DNA of 64,000 bases. It comes from Vitreimonas flagellata. GTDB lineage: Bacteria > Pseudomonadota > Alphaproteobacteria > Caulobacterales > Aquidulcibacteraceae. Both the position numbers and the translations under genes were made by a program. The notes under the pieces were generated by a model. The model made no database searches. It had not been told where the DNA came from and saw nothing but the letters and a program-made list of their open reading frames with translations. Shown in pieces: positions 27,628-36,075 of this stretch (its first letter is position 1; each line of letters begins with the position of its first letter). The stretch is taken from NCBI RefSeq assembly GCF_004634425.1, contig NZ_SBJL01000001.1, positions 1,399,001 through 1,463,000 of the forward strand. Direction: 5' to 3'.

Positions 27628-27843
27628 ATGACACAAACATTCGAACATTGGCGCTTAGACGCAATTTCCCACACCGATCGTCTTGTCGGCGCAGCGATGG
27701 CGAAAATGCACGATGTCAACGAGGCGCACATGATGGTGCACGGCGTCATGTGGCGCGCGATGACAGACATGCTCGCGCCAGTGTCCGGATTGCAATTGGA
27801 CACAGCGCTCGACGGCGCACTGCGCACCCGGCTTCACATCTGA
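27628..27843 (+). CDS. Small hypothetical protein
   Basis: 71 residues from the ATG giving MTQTFEHWRLDAISHTDRL; the ribosome binding site CCGGAGG lies 5-10 bases upstream, within a small hairpin. The protein is predicted helical, with a Met/His-rich middle (AKMHDVNEAHMMVHGVMWRAM). Six methionines and four histidines in 35 residues are unusual and might bind metal, but this is only compositional. The family is not recognised. Confidence 0.5.
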   Translation: MTQTFEHWRLDAISHTDRLVGAAMAKMHDVNEAHMMVHGVMWRAMTDMLAPVSGLQLDTALDGALRTRLHI

Positions 27844-27938
27844 CAACGCCGCGCCGCACCGCGAACGACTCGCATCTTTTGATCTTCGCTTGCAACGCCG
27901 TCCGCCGCGTCTAACCATCGCGACTGGCGAGAGGCGCG

Positions 27939-28616
27939 ATGTCAGACAAGAAACCACTCAATCGGCGTTCGTTCATGAGCCGCGTCGGCGGCACGCTGAT
28001 CATCGGCGGTGCGGCCGCGACAGTCACAGGCTGCGCCACCGCCACCGGCGGCGGTTATGGCGGCGGCTTCTACACTGGCCGCACCGACGCGGACTCTGGC
28101 GCCTACGCCGATCGCGCCGGTTACGGCCGCAGCGGGATCACCGATAGCGATACGAGTGATCGCGCGGGCTATGGGCGCGGCGGCAATGCGGGCGTCACCG
28201 ATCAAGACACGGGCGCATACGCCGATCCCGCAGGGCGCGGGCGCGGCTCAAGCGGCGTCACCGACAATGATTCAGGCCCATACGCCGACCCAGCCGGTCG
28301 TGGCCGCGGCGGTCGCACCGGCATGACCGACAACGATTCCGGCCCCTACGCCGATCCGGCCGGACGCGGTCGCGGCTTCGGCGGCCAAACCGGCTACACG
28401 GATAACGACAGCGGCCCCTACGCGGATCGCGCCGGTTACGGACGTGGCGGTCGCGGACAAGGCGGCGGCAGCGGCTATACTGATAACGACAGCGGCAATT
28501 ACGCTGATCGCGCGGGTTACGGCCGCGGCGGCGCGCGCGGCTACACCGGCGTCACGGATAACGACAGCGGTCCGAACGCGGACCCTGCCAATTACGGACG
28601 CGGCGGTCGTCGCTGA
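27939..28616 (+). CDS. Tat-exported lipoprotein with eight Asp/Gly-rich tandem repeats
   Basis: 225 residues. The N-terminus combines a twin-arginine motif (NRRSFMSR) with a lipobox (TVTGC, C32), so it is probably exported folded by Tat and lipidated. Residues 45-225 are eight imperfect repeats of 19-27 residues on the pattern TDNDSGPYADPAGRGRGG. Each has acidic D-x-D-x-G-like turns that could bind calcium, followed by an Arg/Gly stretch. The DNA repeats as well, so copy number may vary between strains. It sits just 3' of ftsA on the opposite strand, in the ftsA-ftsZ gap. Function unknown. Confidence 0.8.
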   Translation: MSDKKPLNRRSFMSRVGGTLIIGGAAATVTGCATATGGGYGGGFYTGRTDADSGAYADRAGYGRSGITDSDTSDRAGYGRGGNAGVTDQDTGAYADPAGRGRGSSGVTDNDSGPYADPAGRGRGGRTGMTDNDSGPYADPAGRGRGFGGQTGYTDNDSGPYADRAGYGRGGRGQGGGSGYTDNDSGNYADRAGYGRGGARGYTGVTDNDSGPNADPANYGRGGRR

Positions 28617-28625
28617 GCGACGCGC

Positions 28626-29966
28626 TTAGAAATTATCGCGCAGCCAGTTCCAGGCTTTGCCCATCGTGTCGCGCATCAGTGATGCGACATGCGACAAGCT
28701 TGGTGCGAAATGCTCTTCGACGTCGGCGAGTTGCGGATTGTCGAAGCGATGGCGCAACAGGCCGGCACTCGCCGCATAGCCCGGCCCCGCCTCGTATTGA
28801 TCGAATCCGCAAAGATCATGCGGACGGCCCAAACGCACCGGCATGCCCAGCACTTCCGCCGCCAATTCACGCACGCCAGGCATTTGCGCGCCGCCGCCAA
28901 CGAGGATCGCGCGTTGCGGACCAGCCACACCAGAGAAGCCCGCGCGCGACAATTGCTGACGCGCCAGCAACAGCATTTCCGTCAAACGCGGCGTCAGCGT
29001 ATCCACGATCACGCCACGCAGCGTCGTCGCCGCTTCCAAGCGCCCGTCCAAGCCCAGCTTCGGCGCTGACACCGCTTCACGCGGATCGCAGGCATTGCCA
29101 ACAGCGCCGAAATGTAGCTTCACACGCTCAGCCGCAGCGAACGTCGTTTGCAACTTCGCCGCCAGATCACGCGTCATGCGCACGCCGCCGCCACACGCGA
29201 CGGTTTCGGCATAGACCAAGCCTTCAGCCGCATACGCCGCCAAGCCAATCGAGCCCGCGCCGAGATCGACAACCAACGTGCCCATCTCGCGTTCTTCAGC
29301 CGTCATCACAGCAAGTGCGGCCGCTTGCGGCGCCGCTACAATCTCTTCAACGTCAGCGCCCGCCGCGCGCACGCACGATTTCAGCGCATTGATCGCTTCC
29401 GCTGGCGCCGTGACGATGCACGCTTCCACCGCCAGCATCTTGCCGCTCAGGCCATACGGATCATCGATCGGCTCGCCGTCATCGACCATATAGCGCAGCG
29501 GTTCGATGTGCAGGATCGCCAGGTTCGGCGTCGGGCTCGCTTGCAGCGCCGCATTGATCGCCGAGTCGATGTCACGGCCCGTCACCGCGCCGCTCTTCAA
29601 GCGCACGGCGCCACGCGAAATCCGCGATGCCACGCCCGGGCCTGAATACGACGCCACGACACGACGGATCGGCGCGCCGGCCATCGCCGCCGCTTCCTCG
29701 ATCGAAACTTGAATAGCGCGCGCGCAGGCGTCGAAATCCGCCGGCTTGCCGCTGGCGATCGCAGGCGCAGTCTGCACGCCAATGCCCAGCACGCGCATCG
29801 GCCGATCCGGGTGCATTTCCAGCACCGGATCGCGGCGCGCCGCCAAGCACACCGTTTTCGCCACGCCCACATCGAGCGTCGCCGCCAAAGGCGCCAAGGC
29901 TTCGCGCGGCGCTTCCTCGCGCGTGCGTGCGCTTTCGCGGACGGGGTCGTAAGCCAATGCCATCAC
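28626..29966 (-). CDS. ftsA: Cell division protein FtsA
   Basis: 446 residues. FtsA is the actin-like ATPase that tethers FtsZ to the membrane. Actin-fold landmarks are LDVGVAKTVCLAA (phosphate 1), VVDLGAGSIGLAAYA (phosphate 2) and ILVGGGAQMPGVRELA (adenosine motif). The C-terminus (MGKAWNWLRDNF) is the amphipathic membrane-targeting helix. About 30 residues of N-terminal extension precede the fold. The start overlaps the ftsQ stop by 4 bases. ftsZ does not follow directly, which is unusual. Confidence 0.95.
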   Translation of the reverse strand: MMALAYDPVRESARTREEAPREALAPLAATLDVGVAKTVCLAARRDPVLEMHPDRPMRVLGIGVQTAPAIASGKPADFDACARAIQVSIEEAAAMAGAPIRRVVASYSGPGVASRISRGAVRLKSGAVTGRDIDSAINAALQASPTPNLAILHIEPLRYMVDDGEPIDDPYGLSGKMLAVEACIVTAPAEAINALKSCVRAAGADVEEIVAAPQAAALAVMTAEEREMGTLVVDLGAGSIGLAAYAAEGLVYAETVACGGGVRMTRDLAAKLQTTFAAAERVKLHFGAVGNACDPREAVSAPKLGLDGRLEAATTLRGVIVDTLTPRLTEMLLLARQQLSRAGFSGVAGPQRAILVGGGAQMPGVRELAAEVLGMPVRLGRPHDLCGFDQYEAGPGYAASAGLLRHRFDNPQLADVEEHFAPSLSHVASLMRDTMGKAWNWLRDNF

Positions 29967-30922
29967 GCGCCTCCCAACAGAGGACGCAAACCGCCGGCCA
30001 GCACCGGATGCACGCGAATAGCGACGCGGTTCGGCACGCGCATATCGATCTGCGCCAGCGGGCGATCGAGTAATGCGTGTTCGGTTTGCAGCTCCTCGAG
30101 TTGTGCGAGCGCCTCTTCCGGGCGCTCTTCTGGCAGCGCCACAGTTGTTCCACTCGTCAGTTCGACATTCCAGCGGCGATCGCCCACGCGCACCAGCGCG
30201 CGCAAATGCGCGCGCACTTGCGGCAAGCTTTCCAGCGCCGCCAGCATTGGCGGCGACGCGGGACCGGCGCCTTGGCCGACCACGAGCGGCAAATTCGCAT
30301 GATCCGCCGCGCGCTCAGTGAGCAGACGCTCGCCGTTCGCATCGATCACGGAAATCTCGCCGTCTTCCTGCCAACGCGCATATTCTTGCCGGCGCTCGAC
30401 TTCGATCAGCATGTCGTTCGGCCACAGGCGACGGACGCGCACGCCCTGCACCCAATCCAAGCTCTCGACGCGTGTCTTCACATCGTTCGGATCGAGCGAC
30501 AGGATCGATTGGCGCCCCTCCGGCACGATCAGCGCACGCACTTCCGCCGCACGCGCTGGCGAAATCGCGGACGCGCCTTCGATCGTCGAGACCTGAATCT
30601 CGTCGACCGCAAAACCCACATTGGCGGCGGCGCCATCGGCGGCGCGCGCAAACGCTTCGCGCACGTCGAACAGCGACGAGCCCAGCCACGCAGCGCCGGC
30701 CACGCCAGCGCCCAGGAAAAACACCGCGCCCGTCAGGGCCAGCACCAGGCTCTTGCCCGACACCTTCACGTCGTCCGAGGCCAAGCCGCCGCTCAGTTTG
30801 ATCTGCGCCAGACGTGGCATCGAATTCATCGATGGCGGCGGCACGGCTTTACCACGGCGCGAACGCGGATGTTCAGCTTGCTGATTGCGCCCAGCGCGGC
30901 GCGCGCCTCTTACCGCTGGCAT
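29963..30922 (-). CDS. ftsQ: Cell division protein FtsQ
   Basis: 319 residues. Basic N-terminal cytoplasmic region, one membrane helix (about residues 58-80, [21 protein letters not shown]), a POTRA domain ([16 protein letters not shown]) and the FtsQ beta domain with the hallmark [22 protein letters not shown]-type stretch. FtsQ bridges the early and late divisome with FtsB and FtsL in the periplasm. It overlaps ddl by 13 bases and ftsA by 4, so the three form one operon. Confidence 0.93.
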   Translation of the reverse strand: MPAVRGARRAGRNQQAEHPRSRRGKAVPPPSMNSMPRLAQIKLSGGLASDDVKVSGKSLVLALTGAVFFLGAGVAGAAWLGSSLFDVREAFARAADGAAANVGFAVDEIQVSTIEGASAISPARAAEVRALIVPEGRQSILSLDPNDVKTRVESLDWVQGVRVRRLWPNDMLIEVERRQEYARWQEDGEISVIDANGERLLTERAADHANLPLVVGQGAGPASPPMLAALESLPQVRAHLRALVRVGDRRWNVELTSGTTVALPEERPEEALAQLEELQTEHALLDRPLAQIDMRVPNRVAIRVHPVLAGGLRPLLGGA

Positions 30923-31824
30923 GACGCGTCTCCCAGGATCCAGGCGACGATGTCGTCATACGACATGCCAAGGTATGCAGCTTGTTCCGGCACGAGCGAC
31001 GTCGGCGTCATGCCAGGCTGCGTGTTCACTTCCAGCAGCGCGATCACGTCACGCTTGGGATCGTAGCGGAAATCCGAGCGCGACACGCCGCGGCAGCCCA
31101 AGGCGTGGTGCGCGGCTTCCGCCGCACGCATCAATTGGTCTGCAACACGTTGCGGGATCTTTGCCGGAATTTCGTGGCGCGAACCGCCTTCGGAATATTT
31201 CGCGTCGAAATCGTACCATTCGCCGGCCGGCAGAATTTCCGTCACCGCCAGCGCGCCGCGATCATGCATCACAGCGACCGTCAGCTCTTGGCCGTCGATA
31301 AACTCTTCGACGAGCACATCGTCGCCGAACGTCCAGTCCGGATCGAGCAATTGTTCGGGCGGACGATTGGCGCCTTCGCGCACGATATAAACACCGACCG
31401 ACGAGCCCTGCGCGTTCGGCTTCACCACATACGGCAGCGGCATCGGGTGCGCCTTGGCCGCCTCATGGCGGTCCATGAGCTTGCCCTTTGCGAGCGGCAG
31501 GCCGGCCTGCGCGAACACCGCCTTCGACTTGTCCTTATCCATCGCGATCGCGGACGCGAGCACGCCCGAGTGCGTGTAAGGAAGCTTTAAGTATTCGAGC
31601 ACGCCTTGCGTGCGGCCGTCCTCGCCCCATTCGCCGTGCAGCGCATTGAACACCGCATCCGGGCGCGCAGAAGCGAGGTCGGCGATCCAGCTCGGGTTCT
31701 GCGGATCAATTTCAATGACATCATGGCCAAGCCTGCGCAGCGCCGCCGCGCACCCGGCCCCAGAGCTCAAGCTCACAGGCCGTTCAGGGCTTAGACCCCC
31801 AAGAAGAACCACCACGCGCGCCAT
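30910..31824 (-). CDS. ddl: D-alanine--D-alanine ligase
   Basis: 304 residues, ATP-grasp enzyme making the D-Ala-D-Ala dipeptide for peptidoglycan. N-terminal [18 protein letters not shown]; family signature [13 protein letters not shown]-binding [14 protein letters not shown]; metal and active-site region [18 protein letters not shown]. The LSPERPVSL start (rather than SAEREVSL) is a small variation on the family glycine-rich loop. First gene of the ddl-ftsQ-ftsA operon; its 5' leader contains a short GGTT tandem repeat (31837-31858 region). Confidence 0.95.
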   Translation of the reverse strand: MARVVVLLGGLSPERPVSLSSGAGCAAALRRLGHDVIEIDPQNPSWIADLASARPDAVFNALHGEWGEDGRTQGVLEYLKLPYTHSGVLASAIAMDKDKSKAVFAQAGLPLAKGKLMDRHEAAKAHPMPLPYVVKPNAQGSSVGVYIVREGANRPPEQLLDPDWTFGDDVLVEEFIDGQELTVAVMHDRGALAVTEILPAGEWYDFDAKYSEGGSRHEIPAKIPQRVADQLMRAAEAAHHALGCRGVSRSDFRYDPKRDVIALLEVNTQPGMTPTSLVPEQAAYLGMSYDDIVAWILGDASCQR

Positions 31825-32039
31825 GTTCTGCGCCCCAGGACTAACCGACCAACCAACCAGCGCCCGGATCGACGCGTTTTCGCGTTCATTCCGAGAGTGT
31901 CATAATGAAACGCCTTGGGGTTAAGGCATCATGAGGGCGGCGGCGTTAAACGCTGATTTTATTGTAAATTTCCGTTCAACTCAGTTGACGAAGATAAACC
32001 ATAAACAGCCCACGGCCATCGAGGCGCTCTATCTCAGGC

Positions 32040-32153
32040 CTCCGCACTATCGATTGGATAAAGGCGCCGCGCGTAGCGATTATACGAGCCTTCCCCTCGC
32101 ACATTCTCCTGTGTGCGAACGCGCGTCGGTCTCACCCGACGCGCGTTTTTTCT
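32040..32153 (+). ncRNA. Candidate small structured RNA
   Basis: Two adjacent stems, 32097-32118 (7 bp, 8-base loop) and 32118-32152, the latter a perfect intrinsic terminator, with no protein gene directly upstream on the plus strand. This suggests a short independent transcript starting somewhere in 31960-32060; the 5' end given is a guess. Not recognised as tmRNA, SRP RNA or 6S. It may instead be the leader or attenuator of the gene at 32276. Confidence 0.35.
32118..32152 (+). terminator. Intrinsic terminator upstream of the TIR-like gene
   Basis: Perfect 12-bp stem AACGCGCGTCGG / CCGACGCGCGTT with a 6-base loop followed by six T. Strong on the plus strand only. It has no obvious upstream plus-strand gene to terminate. 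Confidence 0.85.
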
Positions 32154-32275
32154 GACCGCGCAGTCGCGCACTGGATCGGCGCCCGGCGCCATCGAAATGG
32201 GCGCCGCTCCTCTAAGCATGCGAGCCGCGCCCCGCGCCCTTGGCGCCGCGCCGCGAACCCCGCCAGCGTCACGCT

Positions 32276-32956
32276 ATGTCAGATCCCGTCGTCATCCTCG
32301 CCCCGAACGCCAACGCCCTGAAGCACGCGCGCCGCGTCGCCGGCGACCTCTCCAAGCTCGGCTTCCAAGTCGCAGGCTGCGACGGGCGCATCACCGGCGC
32401 CGAGGTCGATCAAGCGCACAAGGTCGTGCTGCTTTGGTCCGGCGGGCAAGCGCGCGGGCCGGCTTTGCGCGCCGCCGCACGCCGCGCCAAGGCCAACGGT
32501 AAACTTGTGACCGTGCGGCTCGACGCGACGCGCCCGCCCAAAGAAGCAGGCCGCGCCCTGAAGCTGCCGCGCGGCAAGCAAACCACGCGCGCCTGGCAGC
32601 GCCTGCTCGGCCCGCAAGCGCCAACACCAACGCAAACGCCGATCCGCCCTGCGCCACGAAAATCGGAAAAGCGCACGCGCCCGATCCGCGAACGCAAAGC
32701 CGCCGCGCTCACACCGGCGCCGGCGCCAAAGCCACAAGCCATCGCCGCAGCGCCCACGCCGCGCGTCGCAGTTGCGCGACCAGCACCCGCGCCGATCAGC
32801 GAAAAGCCGAAGAAGCGAGGCATGGGCGCGTTTGGCGTGTTGGCGGCAACCCTCTGCATCAGCGCGCTCATCGCGATCGCGGCTGGCGCTGTGTTCTACG
32901 TCCGCGACGCCAGCTTCGCCGCGCTGGTCAACGCGTTTGCCGCAAGCCTCAACTAG
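32276..32956 (+). CDS. Degenerate TIR-like membrane protein
   Basis: 226 residues from the ATG giving MSDPVVILAPNANALKHARR. Residues 1-86 align with the TIR domains at 4430-6492. From VVLLWS onward the next 29 residues align without gaps with the intact TIR segment, ending in LVTVRLDATRPP versus LIPVMIDGSNPP. The invariant Trp and the catalytic Glu (W69 and E73 of the intact proteins) are Ala63 and Ala67 here, and the loop before the fourth strand is about six residues shorter. A long Pro/Ala/Lys linker leads to one membrane helix (about 189-212, VLAATLCISALIAIAAGAVFYV). Probably non-catalytic; the homology is my reading and needs profile confirmation. Confidence 0.65.
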   Translation: MSDPVVILAPNANALKHARRVAGDLSKLGFQVAGCDGRITGAEVDQAHKVVLLWSGGQARGPALRAAARRAKANGKLVTVRLDATRPPKEAGRALKLPRGKQTTRAWQRLLGPQAPTPTQTPIRPAPRKSEKRTRPIRERKAAALTPAPAPKPQAIAAAPTPRVAVARPAPAPISEKPKKRGMGAFGVLAATLCISALIAIAAGAVFYVRDASFAALVNAFAASLN

Positions 32957-33055
32957 TCTGGACCGCCGGCGCCCCCGCCCGGCACAGAGCCAAACTCGCA
33001 CACCTACGAGCTTGCGCAAACGAAGATGCCGGCGAGGGCGCCGGCGGTCCAGACT
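32955..33055. repeat. Long inverted repeat between convergent genes
   Basis: Arms 32955-32974 and 33036-33055 are perfectly complementary over 20 bp and extend inward by about nine more pairs with one bulge. The arms include most of both stop codons (TAG) of the flanking genes. It is likely a bidirectional transcription terminator, or a REP-like palindrome used as one. Loop sequence is unremarkable. Confidence 0.75.
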
Positions 33056-33983
33056 AAGCGCGCCCGATGCGCTTAATCTCCCAGTTCAACTCCACACCGT
33101 GCTTGGCCTTCACAGCCGCGCGCACGTCTTCGCCAAGACCTTCGATATCCGCCGCTGTCGCGTCGCCCGTATTGATGAGAAAATTCGCGTGCTTCTCGCT
33201 CACTTGCGCACCGCCGCGCTTGTAGCCGCGCATGCCCGCTTCATCGACAAGCTTCCAGGCCGAAAGCTTCTCGCCGTTTTCCAATTCTGGATTTTTGAAC
33301 GTCGACCCGCCCGTCTTCTCACGGATCGGCTGCGAGCCTTCGCGCCGCGCCGTGATCTCGTTCATGCGCGCTTGCACGGCTTCCGGCGTATCGCGACGAC
33401 CTTTGAACACCGCTTGCATCCAGATGATCTCGCCATCGAACGCGCTATGCCGATAGGTGAAGCCCATATCCTCCACGCTGAACGTGCGCATCTCGCCGCT
33501 GCGATCAAAGCCCCACGCAGCCTCCAAGACGTCCTTGGTCTCGGCGCCATAGCAACCTGCGTTCATCGTCAGGGCGCCGCCGATCGTTCCAGGAATGCCG
33601 GCGAAGAATTCCAATCCCGCGACCCCCGCCTTCGCCGCCGCCTTCGCCACCATGGAATCCAACGCGCCGGCGCCGGCGATGACGCGCGCCTCCGGCGCGT
33701 CGACGCTGTCAAAATCGGTGACGATCTGCGCCCATTGCCGCCCCGCCAAGCGGATCACCACGCCAGGCACGCCGCCATCGCGCACGATCACATTCGAGCC
33801 CACGCCCAGCACGGTGACGGGGATCTCTTGCGGCAGCGCCCGCAAGAACTCTGAGAGGTCGTCCTCGTCGGCCGGAATGAACAGCGCCTCGGCCGGCCCG
33901 CCGACGCGAAACCAGGTGAACGGCGCAAGGCTCTCCCCGCGCAAAATTTGTCCACGGACGGTCGGCAGGGCGAGTTCACTCAT
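33054..33983 (-). CDS. murB: UDP-N-acetylenolpyruvoylglucosamine reductase
   Basis: 309 residues. MurB is the FAD-containing enzyme that reduces the enolpyruvyl group to give UDP-MurNAc. FAD-binding region: [21 protein letters not shown] and [19 protein letters not shown]; later [19 protein letters not shown]; active-site region FKNPE with GGSTFKNPE, and [25 protein letters not shown] near the C-terminus. Residue pattern fits the alphaproteobacterial type (no extra third-domain loop). In related genomes murB follows murC directly; here about 4.3 kb of other genes intervene. Confidence 0.96.
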   Translation of the reverse strand: MSELALPTVRGQILRGESLAPFTWFRVGGPAEALFIPADEDDLSEFLRALPQEIPVTVLGVGSNVIVRDGGVPGVVIRLAGRQWAQIVTDFDSVDAPEARVIAGAGALDSMVAKAAAKAGVAGLEFFAGIPGTIGGALTMNAGCYGAETKDVLEAAWGFDRSGEMRTFSVEDMGFTYRHSAFDGEIIWMQAVFKGRRDTPEAVQARMNEITARREGSQPIREKTGGSTFKNPELENGEKLSAWKLVDEAGMRGYKRGGAQVSEKHANFLINTGDATAADIEGLGEDVRAAVKAKHGVELNWEIKRIGRA

Positions 33984-34083
33984 TCTTGATGGCGTATCGC
34001 AGGGATTTGAGCGCCGTCAACGCACCGGGCGCCTCGCCGCGCCCTCATGAGCGGCGCATATTCATCGCCAGAGGAGACGCCTT

Positions 34084-34458
34084 ATGAAGCGTATGGGAAT
34101 TCTACTCGCCGCCGCCTTCGCGCTTGCCGCCTGCGCCACCGGCGAAACCACCAACACCGCCGCCAGCGCGCCGGGCGGCGAACGCGATTGCTTCCGCAGC
34201 GAAGACGTCAACGGGTTCAGCGTCATCGACAATCACAATATCGGCCTGCGCGTACACGGCCGGAATTACATCCTGACAACCGCTTGGAACGCGCGTGACT
34301 TGGATTGGACGCAAGCGATCGGCATTCGCAGCCAAACAAGCTGGATCTGCACGGGCAGCGGCATCGGCGTTGACATCATCGGCGGCGAACCTCGGCGCAC
34401 ATATCCCGTGAACTCGATCGCGCGCGCGCCCAACGACGAACAACCGACGGGCAGCTGA
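34084..34458 (+). CDS. Small lipoprotein (DUF6491-like), copy 1
   Basis: 124 residues with a lipoprotein signal (MKRMGILLAAAFALAAC, lipobox LAAC). The mature domain has the pattern RDCFRSEDVNGFSVID ... GLRVHGRNYILTT ... WICTGSGIGVDIIGG, closely shared with the next gene; two cysteines (DCF and ICTG) are conserved in both. This resembles DUF6491. One base separates it from the second copy, so the two are an operon born by tandem duplication. Function unknown. Confidence 0.78.
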   Translation: MKRMGILLAAAFALAACATGETTNTAASAPGGERDCFRSEDVNGFSVIDNHNIGLRVHGRNYILTTAWNARDLDWTQAIGIRSQTSWICTGSGIGVDIIGGEPRRTYPVNSIARAPNDEQPTGS

Positions 34459-34459
34459 C

Positions 34460-34846
34460 ATGCGCGCCCTTATTGTGTTGGCTTGCGCGTTGGCGCTAGG
34501 CGCGTGCGCGTCTACCGCCGCGGAGAGCGCAGACACAGCCGATCGCGATTGCTTCCGCCCGATGGACGTCAGCGGCTTCAATGTCGTCGACGCCGAGCGC
34601 CTCAAAGTGCGCGTGGGCCCGTCGCGGGAATATTTCCTGACCGTGCAGGGCGGCACGCGCGACATACGCTTCGATGAAACCTTGGGAATCGACGCAGGCC
34701 ACAGCTTCGTCTGCACCGGTAACGGTTTGGGCGTGCGCGTGATCGGCGGCGATCACGATTTTCCGCGCGCTGTTACGCGGGTCGAACGTGTGCCGCCCCC
34801 GTCAGCCGTGGCGCCAACCGCGGCGACATCCGGCAGTCCGCACTAA
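34460..34846 (+). CDS. Small lipoprotein (DUF6491-like), copy 2
   Basis: 128 residues; lipoprotein signal MRALIVLACALALGAC (lipobox LGAC). Shares RDCFRPMDVSGFNVVD, VRVGPSREYFLTV, FVCTGNGLGVRVIGG with copy 1, with the same two cysteines. The C-terminus ends in a Pro/Ala-rich tail. It overlaps the converging HAD-family gene by 4 bases. Confidence 0.78.
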   Translation: MRALIVLACALALGACASTAAESADTADRDCFRPMDVSGFNVVDAERLKVRVGPSREYFLTVQGGTRDIRFDETLGIDAGHSFVCTGNGLGVRVIGGDHDFPRAVTRVERVPPPSAVAPTAATSGSPH

Positions 34847-35712
34847 GCTTCGATTTTCAGCCCAGCGCGCAGAGCAATCCGGCCGAGCGCGCCTTTGACG
34901 ATCACGTCGAGCTGGCTCTTCGGCTGATAGTCGGCCGGCGCCACATAGCTCACGCGATCTTCCGAGATCAGGCGCGAGATTTTGTCCAGCGAACGCGGCT
35001 CGGTCCATTGATACGGATCGAGCACCGCGATCGCGCAGCCGCCCTGCTGCGTCACCATCCGCATCGATGGAATGTCGGTGTCGCCATCGCCGATGAAGAT
35101 CATGCGCTCGAACGGCAGCGCGCGCGCATCATCGTGCATCCAGCGATTGATCGATTCCGTATCCCAGACATTGTCTATGCCCTTATTGATGCGGAACAGG
35201 AATTGCGTCTTGGTCGTGTAATTGATCGCCACGCTCGGCCATTTCGCTTCGCCGTTCTTATCGTAGAGAAAGCGAGAGGCGAACACGTTGCGAAAGCGCG
35301 GAAACAGCGGGCAGCCTTCAATCATCTCGTAAATGCCGGATGAGACGACGTAATGATCGAGCTGCAGCCCCAGATCATCCGCGAACGCATCGACGCGATC
35401 GAACCAATGATCGAGGCCATCGAAGAAATCCGGATCGGCGCCTGTCTCTTGCAATTGCTTTCGCGTGACCGGATGCCCCGCCGCGCGCGCACGATCGAGC
35501 ATCAAATGCATATAGACGAGGATCTCGTCGGCATCCTCGGCTTTGGCGAGGCGCTTCACCTCGAGCCAAAAGTCCGGATGCTTCATGCCGGCGATATCGG
35601 GAATGAAGCTGCGCTCCTGCAGATTGCCGCGCGCGAGCGTGCCGTCGAAATCATAGACGATCGCCGCGCGAAGCGGTTCACGGATGCGCTTGCGTGATGC
35701 GGTGTCAGCCAT
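34843..35712 (-). CDS. HAD-superfamily phosphatase-like protein
   Basis: 289 residues from the ATG giving MADTASRKRIREPLRAAIVYDFDGTLARG. HAD motif I is YDFDGTLA with both catalytic Asp; the motif II candidate is VVSSGI; motif IV acidic pair GDGDTDIPSM. A long cap region lies between (about residues 50-140). The phosphoserine-phosphatase-like arrangement suggests a small phosphometabolite substrate, but none can be named. The upstream in-frame ATG (35784) adds 24 residues of unlikely sequence. Confidence 0.85.
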   Translation of the reverse strand: MADTASRKRIREPLRAAIVYDFDGTLARGNLQERSFIPDIAGMKHPDFWLEVKRLAKAEDADEILVYMHLMLDRARAAGHPVTRKQLQETGADPDFFDGLDHWFDRVDAFADDLGLQLDHYVVSSGIYEMIEGCPLFPRFRNVFASRFLYDKNGEAKWPSVAINYTTKTQFLFRINKGIDNVWDTESINRWMHDDARALPFERMIFIGDGDTDIPSMRMVTQQGGCAIAVLDPYQWTEPRSLDKISRLISEDRVSYVAPADYQPKSQLDVIVKGALGRIALRAGLKIEA

Positions 35713-35747
35713 CCTACCGGGCTGCGCAGAGTCGGGGAAATCGTCAA

Positions 35748-36002
35748 ATGTTTCGGCGCCGAGTCGCCTGCACGACGCACTCATGTCAGGAACTCGCGAC
35801 GGCCAATCCCTTGAAAGCGCTCCAGCGATTGGATCGATGGCTCATTGAGCGCCGGCTGCGTTGGACGACCGGCTTCATGCTATTTGCGATATTAGCCGTC
35901 TTAGGCGCCGCCTCGTTGGCTATCGAAGGCGGCCATGCAGTCCTCGTTCTCGCACCTGCCTTTCTCGCCTTTGCGCACCGTTACATCAGGCCGAACGTGT
36001 AG
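35748..36002 (+). CDS. Small two-helix membrane protein (hypothetical)
   Basis: 84 residues from an ATG preceded by GGGGAAA; a TTG at 35811 giving a 63-residue protein is an alternative. Two hydrophobic segments (TGFMLFAILAVLGAASLAI and GHAVLVLAPAFLAFAHRYI) are preceded by a basic amphipathic stretch LQRLDRWLIERRLRW. Third-codon positions are GC-rich, as in real genes here. The family is not recognised. Confidence 0.45.
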   Translation: MFRRRVACTTHSCQELATANPLKALQRLDRWLIERRLRWTTGFMLFAILAVLGAASLAIEGGHAVLVLAPAFLAFAHRYIRPNV

Positions 36003-36075
36003 CCAGCACGGGCGACCTTCATCTCCCGTTCAGCGCGCGAAACACTACACTCCCCTGCTAACTCGGAGACCTTCT

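Larger units (their letters stand above)
31825..32275. other. Intergenic region between ddl and the TIR-like gene
   Basis: A 451-base divergent region. The ddl side contains several CCAA/GGTT tandem units (about 31840-31858) and an AT-rich patch (31950-32010) that is the best candidate for promoters in both directions, with two TTAAC half-sites like those of CtrA boxes. The right part holds a two-hairpin structure ending in an intrinsic terminator on the plus strand, listed separately. A 74-codon frame here lacks protein-like composition and is not called. Confidence 0.5.

Noticed and set aside
28080-28610. DNA repeats that could suggest a CRISPR-like array
   Set aside because: The repeats are in frame, imperfect and encode the Asp/Gly protein repeats; there are no unique spacers or cas genes.
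31931-32155. A 74-codon plus-strand frame in the ddl upstream region
   Set aside because: No ribosome binding site, irregular composition, and it runs through the terminator hairpin; a non-coding RNA explains the structure better.
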